Positions 32,617 through 45,159 of a stretch of DNA of 64,000 nt are shown here, piece by piece. Within the stretch, counting starts at the first letter, position 1, and each line of letters opens with the position of its first letter. Below the pieces are notes generated by a model. That model was not told where the DNA came from, ran no database searches, and saw nothing but the letters and a program-made list of their open reading frames with translations. Source of the stretch: Petaurus breviceps papuanus (lineage: Eukaryota; Chordata; Mammalia; Diprotodontia; Petauridae); assembly GCA_028583685.1 (NCBI GenBank), contig JAMXIF010001194.1, positions 21,988,313 to 22,052,312 on the forward strand, read 5' to 3'. A program made the translations under genes and the position numbers.

Positions 32617-33589
32617 ATACTAAAAAGTTAATAACTTGCTATCTCTAACATCACAGTATGTATAAGAGACAGCACTGGAACCCACATCTTCCTGATTCCA
32701 AGGCTTGCCATCTAACACTGTACCTCATTGGTATTTAGTTCACATTTCTATCACTGTAATAACTGCTCACTTGTATGGCATTTCAAAATTTACAGAAGAG
32801 GGGGAAAAGAAGATGGAATGAGAGAGTTTGGAATTCAAGATGAAGTTCATCCTCCATCTTGAGACTACAAGGGTAGACACTTCCCAGCTTTCCTTTTCTG
32901 TAAAACTGACAAGTTACTATTGATGCAATTTCTTCCACCATTGAAGTTTTTGTTGTACTGGAGTAGACAGTGGTTAGGGGGAAAGACATTCATGCCCCCC
33001 ACATTGACAATTCATTTCTCCTCTTCTTCTAGAAGGAACTCCCATTCACTGAGCAATTCCTCCTAGTTTTTCTTCTCCTCCTTCTCACAAGGGGAAGGAG
33101 TCTAAAACAGAAAAAGCCAAATTCTTGCTGTAAATAGCTGTGTCTGGCATTGTCTTCTGATATGTCCAACAAAGTGAAACTTTCCCCTCATTCTTTCATT
33201 GTTATCATTGACTTTCCCTTTATACAAAAATGGTAACCACAAAGCTAGTATAGCATATGGAGTTTTGAGATCCCACTTCAGTATGAAATGAAGGAGAGAT
33301 GAAGGAGATACTGATTCTCACTAAAGGTCAAAAACATAATATGTTGCTATACAAGCTAGCTTAGATTGATAAGCAGGAGATATTTTAAGCATAGACAAAG
33401 AGAAAAAGTAGGAGGTGTGTCTGAAGAGACCAAAACTGTGGATGCCCAGGGAGCTCACCAACCAACTTAGATTTTTAAAAGATGTATACGAAAGATTCAT
33501 GCAAGAGCATGTATCAGAGAATGAAGATGAGAACATGACATGGCACTATGAAAACAGTGTCAGGAGTGCTGAAGCTCAAATTGAAGGTG
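32617..33589. other. Intron 2 stretch, mostly unassigned
   Basis: 32640-32760 looks like a reverse MIR fragment. The rest, including the short frame 33415-33600, shows no recognisable gene; part of that frame may be degraded LINE sequence. Confidence 0.45.
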
Positions 33590-34029
33590 AAGAAAACTAG
33601 GCATAACCAAAAAAAAGTCTGTTTATCTATCGGAAAACAGAATGGTCAAAGAAGGGTTAGTACTGCTGCTTGAATGATGTTAACTTACTACAAAAAGAAG
33701 GAAAAACAGCTGAATTCTTACTTATTTCTGTTTTCTCTCCCAAGGGAATGATATTTGCATTGTAAAGAACAGAACAAAAAAAATGACTAATGGAGTTGTT
33801 ATCCAAGAAAAGTAAGGCAATTAAAAAAAGAACACTTAGATCTCTTTGATGAATTCAATTCATCTCACCCAAATGAACTACATGTTGGGATATTGAAAGA
33901 ATAGCTGAGAATAGCAGAGGTTCTGAAATACTGGAGAATGGCAAATGTTACACTGATTCTCCTAAAATGGAAGAGAATAGTCTACCAACTATAGGCTTTA
34001 CCACCATGCTCCAGTAGCCTTCTCAACCT

Positions 34030-34352
34030 GGAAGATCCCTCTACCCTGTGGATAGAGGAGATCCTCTGATTAGTCGTTCCTCCAGGAGCTGCATTTTGAA
34101 GGAAGAGCCCAGGCCAGCCATGTTCATGCTTTCATTCTTCTCTGGGTTCTCTCGACTCGTTTCTCCACCATGACTCTGTTCAGGTACTTTCCCCTCCTCC
34201 ATGATTTTCAGCTTCCTTTTCTATGTTTTCTCCTGTTAGAAAATAAGCTCTCTGAGGGGCAGGGACAATCTTTTTTGTTTCTATTGTATCCTGGGCTTAA
34301 CAAAGTGCCTCACTCACAGTAAGCTTAATAAGTGTTTATTAACTGACTAACT
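34030..34352 (+). mobile_element. L2 LINE 3' end fragment
   Basis: tttctcctgttagaaaataagc, ctgaggggcagggacaatc, ttgtatcctgggc, aataagtgtttattaactg match the L2 3' end. It is inserted in the L3 relic. Confidence 0.7.
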
Positions 34353-34859
34353 AAGCTAGTGAATTTGACTTTAATTTCTGATAAAATTCCAGAAAGGAAC
34401 ATTAAATAGATGGCTGGTGGACTTCAAGAAAAGGAAGCAGCAATTACAAAGAACTATCATGTCTTCATGAAGACTAGATCATGCCAGACTAACCTTACTG
34501 CTGATCAAGGGAATGCTATAGATAGTTTGCTTAAATTCTTATCCTGTGTTTGATAGAGAATCTCATATTCTTCTTGTGGAAGAGATAAGATATGTGATCT
34601 AGAGAACAATAAAAATTAGTTAGAATCAGAATTGGTTGAATGTCTAGAATCAAAGAGCAGTTGTTAATAATTCAATGTCACTTCGATAGGTCTCTAATAG
34701 AGTGGCTCAGAGATTTCTTCTTGACCCTGTGATGTTGAACAATTTTTTTGGCCAATGACTTGGGTAAAGAAACAGATGGCATGCTTACCAATGCAAATAA
34801 CACAAACCTGGGAGGGCTAACACCAGATCACATTGCTAGTTAGTGGCAGAATTGACACA

Positions 34860-35085
34860 AGATGGCAAATTAAGGATCCAAAAATAATCTTGACAGACTC
34901 TAGGTCATCTCCAGCTGTCCTGATGAATATCTGGCCCCTGGACCCAGATGGCTCTGGAGAAGAAAGTGAGGCTGGTGACCTTGCACATCCCTCACTCACT
35001 CACTCAAATCAAAGTCAACAGCAAGTCATCATCTCCCTGATGTCAAGGTTCTTTTCCAGAATGAAGTACAAATACAACAATAGAT
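34860..35085 (+). mobile_element. Dispersed repeat with CAA-rich tail
   Basis: Same family as 9880-10312: gtcatctccagctgtcctg, gacccagatggctctgg, ggtgaccttgcacatcc, gtcatcatctccctgatgtc, tail acaaatacaacaa. Confidence 0.75.
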
Positions 35086-35362
35086 TCTAGCATTGAATTA
35101 AGTCTAATACAATGAAATTCAGTGAAGATAACTATCCAGCATTACACTTGGGTTAAAAACATAACTTGTACGTTTCACAAGTACAAGATATGGAAGGCAG
35201 AGTCAAAAGTTTGTCTGAAAAGGATCAAGAGGTTTAAGGAGACTGCAAGCTTAGTGGGAATATGATTCAGCAGTGTTATGTGGCATTCAAAAAAATAGAA
35301 TATAATCTCAAACTTCATTAAGGGGGACAAAGTTTCCAGGAATAAAGAAAAGATGACCAGGG

Positions 35363-35502
35363 ATGGCTAGGTGGCACAGTGAATAGAGCACTGTTCTGGA
35401 GTCCGGTGAACCTGAGTTCAAATCTGGCTTCAGACACTTAACACTTACTAGCCATGTGACCTTGGGCAAGTCATTTAACCCTAATTGCCCTCCAAAAAAC
35501 AA
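35363..35502 (+). mobile_element. Marsupial tRNA-like SINE (A type)
   Basis: ggatggctaggtggcacag, cctgagttcaaatctgg, actagccatgtgaccttggg, ccctaattgccctcc, then an A-rich end that merges into the purine repeat. Confidence 0.9.
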
Positions 35503-35685
35503 AAAGGAAAGGAAGGGAAGAAGAAAGGAGAGGGAGGGAAAGGAAAGGAGAAAGGAAAGGGAGGGAAAGGAAAGGAAGGAAAAGGAAAGGAAGGGAGGGG
35601 AAGGAAAGGGAGGGGAGGGAGGGAAGGGGAGGGGAGGGGAAAGGGAAGGGAGGGGAGGGGAGAGAAGGGAAGGAAAGGAAATCAG
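35503..35685. repeat. (GGAAA)n/(GGGGA)n purine tract
   Basis: About 180 bases of almost pure G and A on the + strand. It starts directly at the A-rich tail of the preceding SINE, so it probably grew from that tail. Confidence 0.95.
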
Positions 35686-37077
35686 GAGTTTATCCTAAGG
35701 AAGAAAAAAAGGGTTTTTCTCTCTAGCTAGTCAGCCCTAAAGTCCTTATTGACCAAGAGTGGCACACAATGGACCTTGGAGCTGAAGCAGGTGCTCTTCA
35801 TGGGAAAGATTTCTTTCTGAATTCCTTTTCCTTAATAACGTAAAGGAGTTGGTTCAGTAGGATATTATTCATTTCCACTTCCTAAAAGAGTGACAGCTTT
35901 TAGCTGTAACTAGAGGAATTATCTAAATATGTTCTGTGACTGCTGGCGAAGGGGTGGAAGGATGGTATACCTGTCAGAGAAAGTAATCAGGCAGGAGATG
36001 AGTGATAGTCCAAATCCCTGAGCCATCTTGAGAGTCTAACTGACACTAGTTTCAAGCGAGAGCAAATTAGAATCTCCCTCACATATCAGGTCTGTAAAGA
36101 GATGACATGAAACTAGGAGAATGAGCTAACAAGCAGAGCCACAGTGAGGATCCTGAGAGACTTTGACAGGCTACAGCACTGGGTTGAATCTAATGAAAAT
36201 GAAATTCAGTAGGGATAAAGGCCTTCTCCAATCAACTGCACAAGTTAAAGATGGAAGAGACATAGACAGATAGTTCCTGTGAAAAATACATGAAGAGGAT
36301 AGCCAGGGACAGGGAGCAGTTAGTGGACAAGAGGCGTAATGGGAAACAACAGTAACATGGCAGCCCCCAAATCTTATGTGATCTTAAGACAAATGTTGAA
36401 AGGCATTGTTCTCAGAATGAGGGAAGGGATCGCCCCATACTTCCTGCCATGGTCAGAATACACCTGGAGTAAGAGTGTTCCTTTCTAAGTGCCACATTTT
36501 GAGGATATTGACCACCCGGAGCACATCCCAAGAAGGATCACCAGGATCATAGATTTGAGTTGGAAGAAACCTTAGAGAACATCATTTCAAACCCCCTTAT
36601 TTTGTAGATGAAGAAAGTGAAGGTAGAGAGACCATAAGAAGAGCAAAGACCATGTCACACAAGGAACAGTTGGAGGAAATAGGAGTAATTGACCTGGATA
36701 AAAGAAAACTAAGGCAAAGCAAGTACTTTGAAGGGCTAGATACCGGAAGCTAAAGAAATAGAGAAAAGAATAGAGATCATGCCATACAAAAAAACAATTG
36801 AAGGAAATGGGAATATTTGACCTGGATAAGAGAAAACTTAGGAGGACCAGTACTCAAAGGGGTATAATTTGGAAGAGAGGTAAGACTTATTCCATTTGGT
36901 CCAGAGCACAGAGAATTAAGAGTAATGGGTAGAAGTTGCAGAGAAGCAGGCATCCTTCATGTAATGAAAAATTATTAAATTAAACTATACAAAAGATGAT
37001 CTATCTTAAGAAGTAATGGATTTCTTAGGAAGTAATGCATTTCCTATCACCATCAACCTCAATCAGAAATTGGATAA

Positions 37078-37613
37078 TGCGGCAGCAAGCACCCCAAGCC
37101 TCCCCAGGGTCGCTGCCACCACAGGTTCTTGGATCTGCTTTGATAAAGGAAAGCAACTCAGAATGGGTTAACAAGCTTACTTTAATCAGTCAGACATATA
37201 TCGTTTACCTCATTCAGGGGAAAAAGGTCAGCACCCTGAACTTCAAAGTATACAGGCAAAATTATCAAGACAGAAACAGATCAAGTAGACAGCTTTCCAA
37301 ACTGTCCAACCATTACATCCATACCAAATCAACATCTGGGTTTCAACATCTGGGTTTTTCAAAGCCAGGGGGCTCTGGACAACGGCTTCCCAGAATCCAG
37401 ATCAAATCACAGAACACTTCTCAAAGTGAGCCCCAAAACAAAGCTACACATCAGGGCTTATATAGCCTTCTCCTGGCTCAGATAATGTAACAACATTATT
37501 GACTCACTGGCCAATCAAGAAGTATCACTGAAAAACAAGCCTCCCACCCCAGACTCCAGGTGCACTTTAGCCTAGAGGCAGGGAAGATCTTTAAAATTTA
37601 CATTCCCATTACA
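37078..37613 (-). mobile_element. Solo LTR of an endogenous retrovirus
   Basis: A 536-base fossil with TG...CA ends and a perfect 5-bp target duplication gataa (37073-37077 and 37614-37618). Read on the minus strand it has a U3, a TATA box (ggctatataagcc), a polyadenylation-type signal (attaaag) and a U5. No internal viral sequence is present, so it is a solo LTR left by recombination. A 5-bp duplication would suit a class III/ERVL-like element, but the family is not identified. Age is moderate: the ends and duplication are intact. Confidence 0.8.
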
Positions 37614-37618
37614 GATAA

Positions 37619-39449
37619 CCATATTGGAGAGGCAGGTTCCCATTAAGGTACAGATTGAACCTCTCAGATCCCCTAAGTTTCTTTCCATCACTGAGAGTCT
37701 GTGGTCTTAGGAGATGCTAAACATTGTAGATGAGTTCTAAAAAAAAAAGCAGTGTGTAAATTGATGCCAATTTTAAATGTATGACAGGAGTTCTGCTATT
37801 TAAAGGAATCTTAAACAAAACCTTTTGTGTGTGAAAAAAAGATTCTTTTTGGAAAATGAAGAGTCTTAGTTATATCCATACATACTTTCACATAATGATA
37901 TTGCACAAAGTGGGTGCATACATGTACATTTCCTCGGACTTTCCTTTCTTCAGTTCTCTGGCTAGTACATCAGCTAGATGTGACACCATTAAGACAGACC
38001 CAAAGACCCTTTCCCTCTTAGGCTAAACATCCTGTTTTCTCAGCCTCAAAGACAGCATAACCAAAAGAGGAGATCAGAGGCCTGGGCTCTGGTTTGAGTC
38101 CCACCTTGCCTCCCTACTACCTATCCCCAATCATAGAAACAACATTATGCCTCAGTGAGGTGAGAATAATCAGAGAGATCTTCCTAGAGGCAGTGAGTCT
38201 GGACTAATTTATTGCTCAGAAATAAAAAGAATAAAGGTCCTGATAGAACTGAGGCAGAGAAGCAGGACAGGCAGAAAAAAGCATAGAACTGTAGAACAGT
38301 ATCCATTTCAATCCCATTATTTCCTCCATTCATGAGTTTCCACTACATATAGAATTCTGTTGTGTGCAGCAATTTGCTCAAGCACCCCCAAAAGAATTTA
38401 TGAGCTCACAAAAGAAGAAGAGGCCCTAAATCCCAACAGGAATTGGGCTAGATGACTTTTGAGGTATCTTGTAACTTTGAGATTCTGAGATTCAGAAAGT
38501 TGGTGGAATAAAGGGGCATCAGAGAATCAAAAGAGCTCTCTGCATTGATAGAAGATCTGAGCCTTAGAAAGGGTAAGTGGTTTGCCTAAATTCAAACAGC
38601 TAGGTGACTGCAGAGAGAAATCTAGAACTTGGAGTATCCTAGACTCCTAGTCAGTGTTTATTGCACCAGATTATAGTCTTCTTGGCCATATTCAGCCTTC
38701 CTCCTCTCCACACAATGTCAGATTTGGATGGAGCACTCATTATCTCCAGTTTGTTCACACACACACAGAGACACACATACACACATACACACAAACACTG
38801 ACTGGCCAACTTACAGGTGCAAAATGATTTGAATGTGCCTTCCTGGGGTCAAATCATTTAGTGAGCAGCATTAATGGCCCTTCAAGGAGGGCCTGACATT
38901 TGCCAACATCCCACGTTTAAGAAATTTTTTCAGGTCCATTTAGCAACATTCTTGATTATTTTTTTTTTAATGTCAGCACTCCCTGCTGTTCCCTCTCTTG
39001 CCATGTCCAGCCCCCAAACTCAGGCTTAAGGCTTTATTTTTTCCAAAGATGGCACCGCATCTCATAATTATTCTTAACCCCCTGGCCTAAACAGCACCAG
39101 TGACTTTTCTGCTTTTGTGTTGCCCAGAGAGGTTCACACTCCATGCTGGGCATTCCTTCCACTCTGTGCTCACTCTCTTATAAAGCCAAGACCTACTTTC
39201 TGTGCAGGTTCTAGAGAATCACAGAGTATTTGCACTTCACATCCTTGAAATGAAGGTTCCCCCCACCCTTTCTGACAAGACTTAACAATGTGATAGGCAA
39301 GATCTGGGGGCAATATGGAGAGAACAAAGAGATTCATTCTCGCTGGAAACCTGCTCTTCTTCTGGGATTCCCCAGAATCTTAGAACTAGGAAAGACCATA
39401 GAAGTTATCTAGTTGAACAGTTTTATCTTCCCATTGGGGAATTAAGGGG
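37619..39449. other. Intron 2 stretch, mostly unassigned
   Basis: 38440-38490 resembles an L3/CR1 3' end (gggctagatgacttttgagg), 38560-38690 a reverse MIR fragment and 38757-38797 a short CA repeat. Nothing else could be named. Confidence 0.45.
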
Positions 39450-39785
39450 ATGTCTACCAAAGCCTATGAAAATTCCAGCAGCAGAATGGGCAGATGAGAA
39501 CAAGTTGTTCCAAAGCTCATGCAGACAGCTGAAGCAAAGCATTGTAGCTCACTCAGAGCTTGGTCAGACATCAGAAATGCCAAGATCATGCATTGCAACC
39601 CAGGGCACCACCAGTCGTTTTGACATTTGTCCTGCCACTGGATTTTGATGACTTAGGAAGAAACAGTGAAGCTGATGACTTTATGCAACTCCGCCTCACT
39701 TAAATCCAATTAACAAGTCAAGACCTCACCCCATGATGAGGACCCCATTGGTCCTCTTCAAAAACAAAAGACAAACAACAATGAT
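39450..39785 (+). mobile_element. Dispersed repeat with CAA-rich tail
   Basis: This is the longest copy of the family. An upstream part (gatcatgcattgcaaccc) is followed by gaagctgatgactttatgc, aatccaattaacaagtc, tcctcttcaaaaac and the tail aaaagacaaacaacaatg. Confidence 0.65.
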
Positions 39786-40611
39786 AATAGATGAGAAAAT
39801 AGAAACAGCAGGAGGGAAAGCTTGTGTGCCCAAGGTCACATGGCTAATGAGTCTTCAGCACAGTGCTCTCACCATAGCACTATGGTAGGCCAGACTTGAG
39901 TTAAATGTGACGTAGCCAGGAGCTGAAGAGGACTTTCAGGGTGCATGATCTAGGTCCTAGATCTAAGAACAAGGCTCTCAGGAAAACAGAGGTTGTTTGG
40001 AGGGGAGAGTCCTCTCCAAAAAGTTGTCCCACCCATCTCTGGAGACCTCCTTTGCCCTGACTGAATGAATCTCTAAATTGGCTGCTACCACTAGGGCACC
40101 ACCTACAGGCAAGAGAAGGCTTGGGTTTCTCCTGGGGAAAACAGCTCATGGGGAGCCAGACTCATGATACCTTTAGTTTCCATGGCTTAAGTAAGGCAAG
40201 CTATGGATCAAATAATTAGACTTCGAAGATTTTATTACTTCAGAACTAAACAGATACCAAGGCTTGCCTTCCCTCTATGAGACTGCAAAAATAATTTCAT
40301 TTCTTTAAATAATTGAAGTGCCAGGGGACTAGGAATACCCTAAAACCTCATTCCTGAAATTGATCTGAGAATGAAAACAATGTTCTCTTTCTTTTCTCAT
40401 CTCCCAGTGGTGCCCATTCTCCAAGTCCAAACCTTTCTTATCATACTCATCCCTTTTCAGTCTTGTTCATAATTACTACTGCACATGTATGAGCCTACCC
40501 ACCTGATTTCAAGCATGTTGTTATCAGTGATAACATCCTTGCATCCTTCACAGGATCCTTCATACGGTAGACACTCAGGAAATGTGTTTTGCTGAGTTGA
40601 AGTGGCTAAAA

Positions 40612-40625
40612 TACACACACACACA

Positions 40626-40672
<47 letters not shown>
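40612..40672. repeat. (CA)n microsatellite
   Basis: Nearly pure CA repeat with one ctctctctca interruption. 40690-40890 after it is a diverged + strand MIR. Confidence 0.95.
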
Positions 40673-40674
<2 letters not shown>

Positions 40675-40919
40675 GCTGTGAGTAAGCAATGCTGAGGTTT
40701 GAGCTGAGTACTGATTACAACAGACCTAAACTTCTAGTTTCCAGAAGCACACCAAAACATTTGCTAGTAGTGTGACCTCGGTGTCCCTTCCTCTTCAGGC
40801 CTCACTTTCTTCATTGGTAAAATCAAGAGGTTAAACTAGGCAGTCTGTAAGCTCCCTTTCACCTCTGACATGCCATGATTCTAGGGCACTAAATCCATGG
40901 TGTCTCTCTCACATTCCAG

Positions 40920-41010
40920 GTGCAGTGGTCATTGCCTTTGTCATCTGCTGGCTGCCCTACCACGTTCGTCGCTTGATGTTCTGTTATATCCCATCTGATC
41001 ACTGGTCCCC
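40920..41010 (+). CDS. NTSR1: NTSR1 exon 3: TM6 and third extracellular loop
   Basis: Ninety-one bases between acceptor cacattccag and donor gtgagt. The first two bases complete the Arg codon from exon 2. The last two (cc) are completed by exon 4 to Pro. The exon encodes [20 protein letters not shown] and [11 protein letters not shown]6 with the class A CWLP motif, then the third extracellular loop. Residues known from rat NTSR1 to contact neurotensin (Arg327, Arg328, Phe331, Trp339) are all present at the corresponding places (VRRLMF and HW). No internal stop; length and phase fit the known exon. Confidence 0.95.
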
Positions 41011-41271
41011 GTGAGTATCTGCCTCATGTTATGTAGATGCTGGTGTCTGGGTACCTGAGGAATTGAGGGCCTTAAGGGAAAAAAATGATTCCTCATATCA
41101 TCAAACCCAAGCCCCTGTGCTAATCAAAGACCCAATTCAGGGATATTGGCTCTACCCTTCAATGATGCTGGCAGGCCTCTCAATGACCTCCACAAGGGTA
41201 TGCCATTCAATTCCATACAAGGCTGGATGAAAAAGTTGGTGCTAAGTCTTCATTTGAAGCTACCTCTCCAC

Positions 41272-41515
41272 CCCCTTTATGGTGCAGTGGATAGCGTGCT
41301 GAACCTGGAATCAGAAAGACTCATCTTCTTGAGTTCAAATCTGACCTCCAACACCTACTAGCTATGTGGCCCTGGCTATCACTTAACCCTGTTTGCCTCA
41401 GTTTCTTCATCTGTAAAGTAAAACTAGAGAAGAAAATATCAAGCCATTCCATATCTTTGCCCAGAAAACCCCAAATAGGGTTACAGAAAGTCAGACACAA
41501 CTGAAACAACTGAAC
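41272..41515 (+). mobile_element. tRNA-like SINE with RTE-type tail
   Basis: ggtgcagtggatagcgtgc, gagttcaaatctgacc, ttgcctcagtttcttcatc, then the RTE-type tail (ctttgcccagaaaacccc, gtcagacacaactgaaac, ctgaacaaaaacaa). Confidence 0.85.
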
Positions 41516-42239
41516 AAAAACAATCCCACCCTCCCCACCCCTCCCACCACCATGTCCTGTGCCTCAGGACCACAAAGCCGGGACTTCCCTCAATGTGTTG
41601 GAAAGTATATCAGACTTCAGTTCCAAAAACCTGAATTTGATTTCAGGCTCTGATACTTTGTGGTACGGAGAAAAGAGAACCGAATTTGACATGTAAAAAC
41701 CTATCTTTGAAAATCAGCTCCAACTATCCATATGACCTTAGATAAGTCTCTTAACCTCTCTGAGCTTCATTTTCCTCATTTATAAAATGATCATGATAAT
41801 AATGCATGAACTAACAAAGAATAGTGACAAAAAAAAGCTTTGTAAACCTTAAAATGATACATCATCAAGTCATTCAGGGCCTCTTCTGTTCTAGTCACTA
41901 TGCCAAGTGCTAAGTGTTATGTTAATATATGTAATTGTCAACATCATCTTCATCAGCATTATCACCAATGGAAGAAACCTGGTATAGTGCAAGTCAGGAG
42001 AGCTGAGTTCTAAGCTTAACTATCTGTGGCACCAGACAAATTGCTTCTTCATCTCCGGGTCTCAGTTTTCTGCTCTATCAAATGAGGATGTTGGACTAGA
42101 TCATCCTCCAGCTCAGACATTTCACTCTTTTTTTCATAAGAAACCTTAGGAGTCCTTCAAAAAACAAGCTTTTCTAACCTAATTTGGGTAGGATTTCATT
42201 CACCAAAGTGTGATATAGACCTTTTTCAATAAAATTGTG

Positions 42240-42398
42240 GGGGTGGCTAGGTGGTGCAGTGACTAGAGCACCAGCCCTGGAGTCAGGAGGACCTGAGTTC
42301 AAATCCAGCCTCAGACACTTAACACAAAAACTAGCTGTGTGACCTTGGGCAAGTCACTTAACCCCAATTGCCCTCAAAAAAAAAAAGGCAAAAAAATT
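42240..42398 (+). mobile_element. Marsupial tRNA-like SINE (A type)
   Basis: gggtggctaggtggtgcag, agagcaccagccctggag, cctgagttcaaatccagcc, ttaaccccaattgccctc, poly(A). Little diverged. Confidence 0.92.
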
Positions 42399-42884
42399 AT
42401 ATATTGTGCAAATTAAGGTGCCTTTGACAGTCCTCACTTCCCTTCCCAATAGGAAATAGCAACATGCATGTCTCTCCACAAGCTAAATCCCTTGGCATGC
42501 TCCCTCTATGCCCACCAGTTTTGAGGAGGGAAACCCAGTTCTCCTCATTGTACCTTCTCCATCCCTTTACCAGGTCACAAGATCATAGATTTCAAGCTGG
42601 AAGGGACCTAAAAAGCCACTGAGTTCAATGACATACCATGTGCCAGAGGCAGAATTCGAACTCAGAGCATCTGAATTCAAATCCAGTACCTTTCCATTGT
42701 GCCCCTTTTCCTCTCATAAAGACCACAGTAACCTGCTCATCCCCTTAAGCCCAGAAGCCCCTGGCAAAACTCAAAACCCCTGAAGGTGAAGATCAATCTC
42801 TGAAAGTAGATTAGAAAATCAGAATTAGGATCAGGATTGTGATGGCTTCTCCTTCCCAGCTTTTCCCAGCCCTGGAATAATATT

Positions 42885-43115
42885 ATTGTTGTTTCTGTTG
42901 TGTCAGACTCCCTGTGACCCCATTTGGGGTTTTCTTGGCAGAGACACTGAAGTCGTTTGCCATTTGCTTCTCCAGCTCATTTTATAGATGAGGAAACTGA
43001 GGCAAACAAGATTAAGTGACTTGCCCAGGGTAGCATCTGAGGCCAGATTTGAATTCAGAAATAAGTCTTCCTGACTCCAGGCCTGGAACTCTAACCACTG
43101 CACCACCAGCTGCTC
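42885..43115 (-). mobile_element. tRNA-like SINE with RTE-type tail, reverse
   Basis: attgttgtttctgttgtgtc, ccctgtgaccccatttgggg, tcgtttgccatttgcttctc ... gatttgaattcag ... ctgcaccaccagctgc. Confidence 0.85.
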
Positions 43116-45159
43116 CACCAGCCCTAACACAGAGAGGTTTTAGAGCTGGAAGACCCGGGTGCTCAGAAATCATTCTTGTATGACCACCTACATCTTTAAA
43201 TATAACAAAACACACTACAATAACTTTATTAAGCACCTACTACTGGCAGAGCCATGCTAGGGATTAGGGAGGATATGTTAGATAAGATTCTTCCCTGCCC
43301 TCAAGGAAGACACCACCTAACAAAGGAACAATGTAAATGTCATAGCATTTCAGAATGTAAAAAGTCCTCAGAGGTCATCTTGTCCAATCTATACCTAAAA
43401 AAGGATCCTGTAAACAGCATTTCCAACAAATCATCCTCAGACTTCACTTGAACACCTCCAGTTTCTGTCCAGTCCACTTTAAGGATAGGGCCCAGGCCTG
43501 TGATTTCATTGCTATAAGGATGTATTGGGATGTATGGAGTGTTAAGGGAGGACAGGTACCTCTGGAGTGAGGGCTTACTGAGAACTTTTCAAGGCTGCTT
43601 ATCCAGCTTTGGGTCCAACTGGTCACTCAACTCTTACCTGTGAGTCCAAGTAGCTGTAGCACGCTCAGTGACCGCACCCCAGCAAAATCCACTTCATTAG
43701 AGGGGATCACAGCCTTTTTAATGAAGTGCCATTGGCTCAGAGCTCTGCCTCAGTGGTTCTTCTTGCAGAATGGGCAATTATAATCACTACACCACAGCTC
43801 TGTAGTCATCAACCCCAGCAGAGAAACTCTTCAGGAAAGAACACTGTGGCCTTAAACTAAGCCAGTTAACTTCAAGTGCCAACTACCTTTTTTTGCTTCC
43901 CTTAAAACAAAAAGTTCACAAATAGCAATTCCTCCCCTTTTCAACCATATTACCACTCCCAAGTCCTTGAGGAGAGCCAACTAAGTGGACAAGAAAGATG
44001 TGGTTTCCCTCCCCCCCAGCAAAATACCAGTAAGCAGGTCACTCTGTCCTCCTTCACAAAGCCTGCTTTGCTCTCCTCAATAGCTGTCAGCAAGCCTCTG
44101 AAGGGCTATTACTTGGCAAATGAGCCCTTGCCAGGAAACCAGAAAAGGAAATTTTGCTTAGGCTACAGCCTTGGGGTATTTAGGTGAGAAGTGAGGGTGC
44201 TCATGACTCAAGATTATTCATAACAAGTCAGTCAGTCACCCAAAAGCCTAGAACAATTTGGATGAAATCTAAGAAGATGCAGAAAATTAACTAGGTGGCT
44301 CAGAAAATAATTAGGGGAAGCTACCTTCAGATAGCTCAAAAATATACAGGATCAAAGCCAGGTTCTAATTAATGATAGATAAAAGCAGAGGTCTGCCATC
44401 CACATGTTAGCAAGTATTTCAAGTTTACATGTTCCTTGTTAAAAGCTGGCTTTGCTGTCTCTGATAGTAGGAAGGACACCTGCATAGGGTGGACAGTTGG
44501 ACTGATGGCCTCAAAGTTCCCTTCCAAACCTGAGATTTTAAAGTCTGTTTCAAACTTGAGAGGTAGTGAGGCACTGTGAAAAGAGTGATAGATTTGGAAT
44601 CAGGAAGAACTGGGATAAAATCTCATCTCAGATACTTGAGAATTGTGTCACTGGGGAAATCAACTTCTCTGTGTCCCAGTTTCCTAATCTGCAAAAAGAG
44701 AGAGTTGATCTATATGACCTAATTTCCTCTTTGCTCAAAATCTATGACCTTATGATTCAAAATAAGAATCAACTTATTCTATGTCACTCTAAAGAATAAA
44801 AATGGCACCATTGGCTAGATGTTGCAGGAAGGAAGAATTTACTCCAGTATAAGGAAGAACTATTCACTAATTAGAGCTTTCTAGCAATGGCTGCCTTGTG
44901 AGGTAGTAAGCTTCTGTCACTGAAAGCATTCAAGTGGAAATTAGATGATCATTAAGAATATTACAGAAGAGCCTCTGGCATTAAACTTGAACTTCATGGT
45001 TTCTAAGGTCCCTTCAAGTGGATATTATTAGATTTTATTATTTCAATGGTTGTCTAATTCTATGACCCAGAAGGTTGTCTCTGTCCTTTTTGGCTTGTGT
45101 TTCAAAGCCCTCTAATGTACTTGGATGCTCTTCCTTCCTCTCTCTCCTTTACTCTCCAG

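Larger units (their letters stand above)
33590..36960 (+). mobile_element. L3/CR1 LINE relic, broken by later insertions
   Basis: L3/CR1 order can be followed on the + strand. An RT-region-like part (tgaactacatgttgggatat, ggagaatggcaaatgttacac) is followed by tcatgccagactaacc, ttggccaatgacttgggtaaag, acacaaacctgggagggc, atgattcagcagtgttatgtgg and gccatggtcagaatacacctgg. The 3' part is acctggataaaagaaaactaagg, actttgaagggctagatacc and aattaagagtaatgggtag. It is split by an L2 piece, a CAA-tail repeat, a SINE and a purine tract. A roughly 130-base duplication lies at about 36640-36860. Non-coding. Confidence 0.75.
7349..40919 (+). other. NTSR1: NTSR1 intron 2
   Basis: A 33.6-kb intron between donor gtaagt and acceptor tctctctcacattccag. 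Splicing joins c|gt to restore Arg. It holds most of the repeats described below; no nested host gene was found on either strand. Confidence 0.92.
41011..45159 (+). other. NTSR1: NTSR1 intron 3
   Basis: A 4.1-kb intron with donor gtgagt and acceptor ctttactctccag. It contains SINEs, MIR pieces (about 41600-42125 and 44560-44770, + strand) and L3/CR1 3' ends (about 44460-44550 and 44790-45040). 43125-44455 holds nothing I can name. Confidence 0.92.

Noticed and set aside
35456-35730. Lys/Gly/Glu-rich frames of about 80 residues
   Set aside because: Pure products of the GGAAA/GGGGA repeat after a SINE.
37035-37490. 151-residue frame
   Set aside because: It lies mostly antisense within a solo LTR and has no viral or host domain; not a gene.
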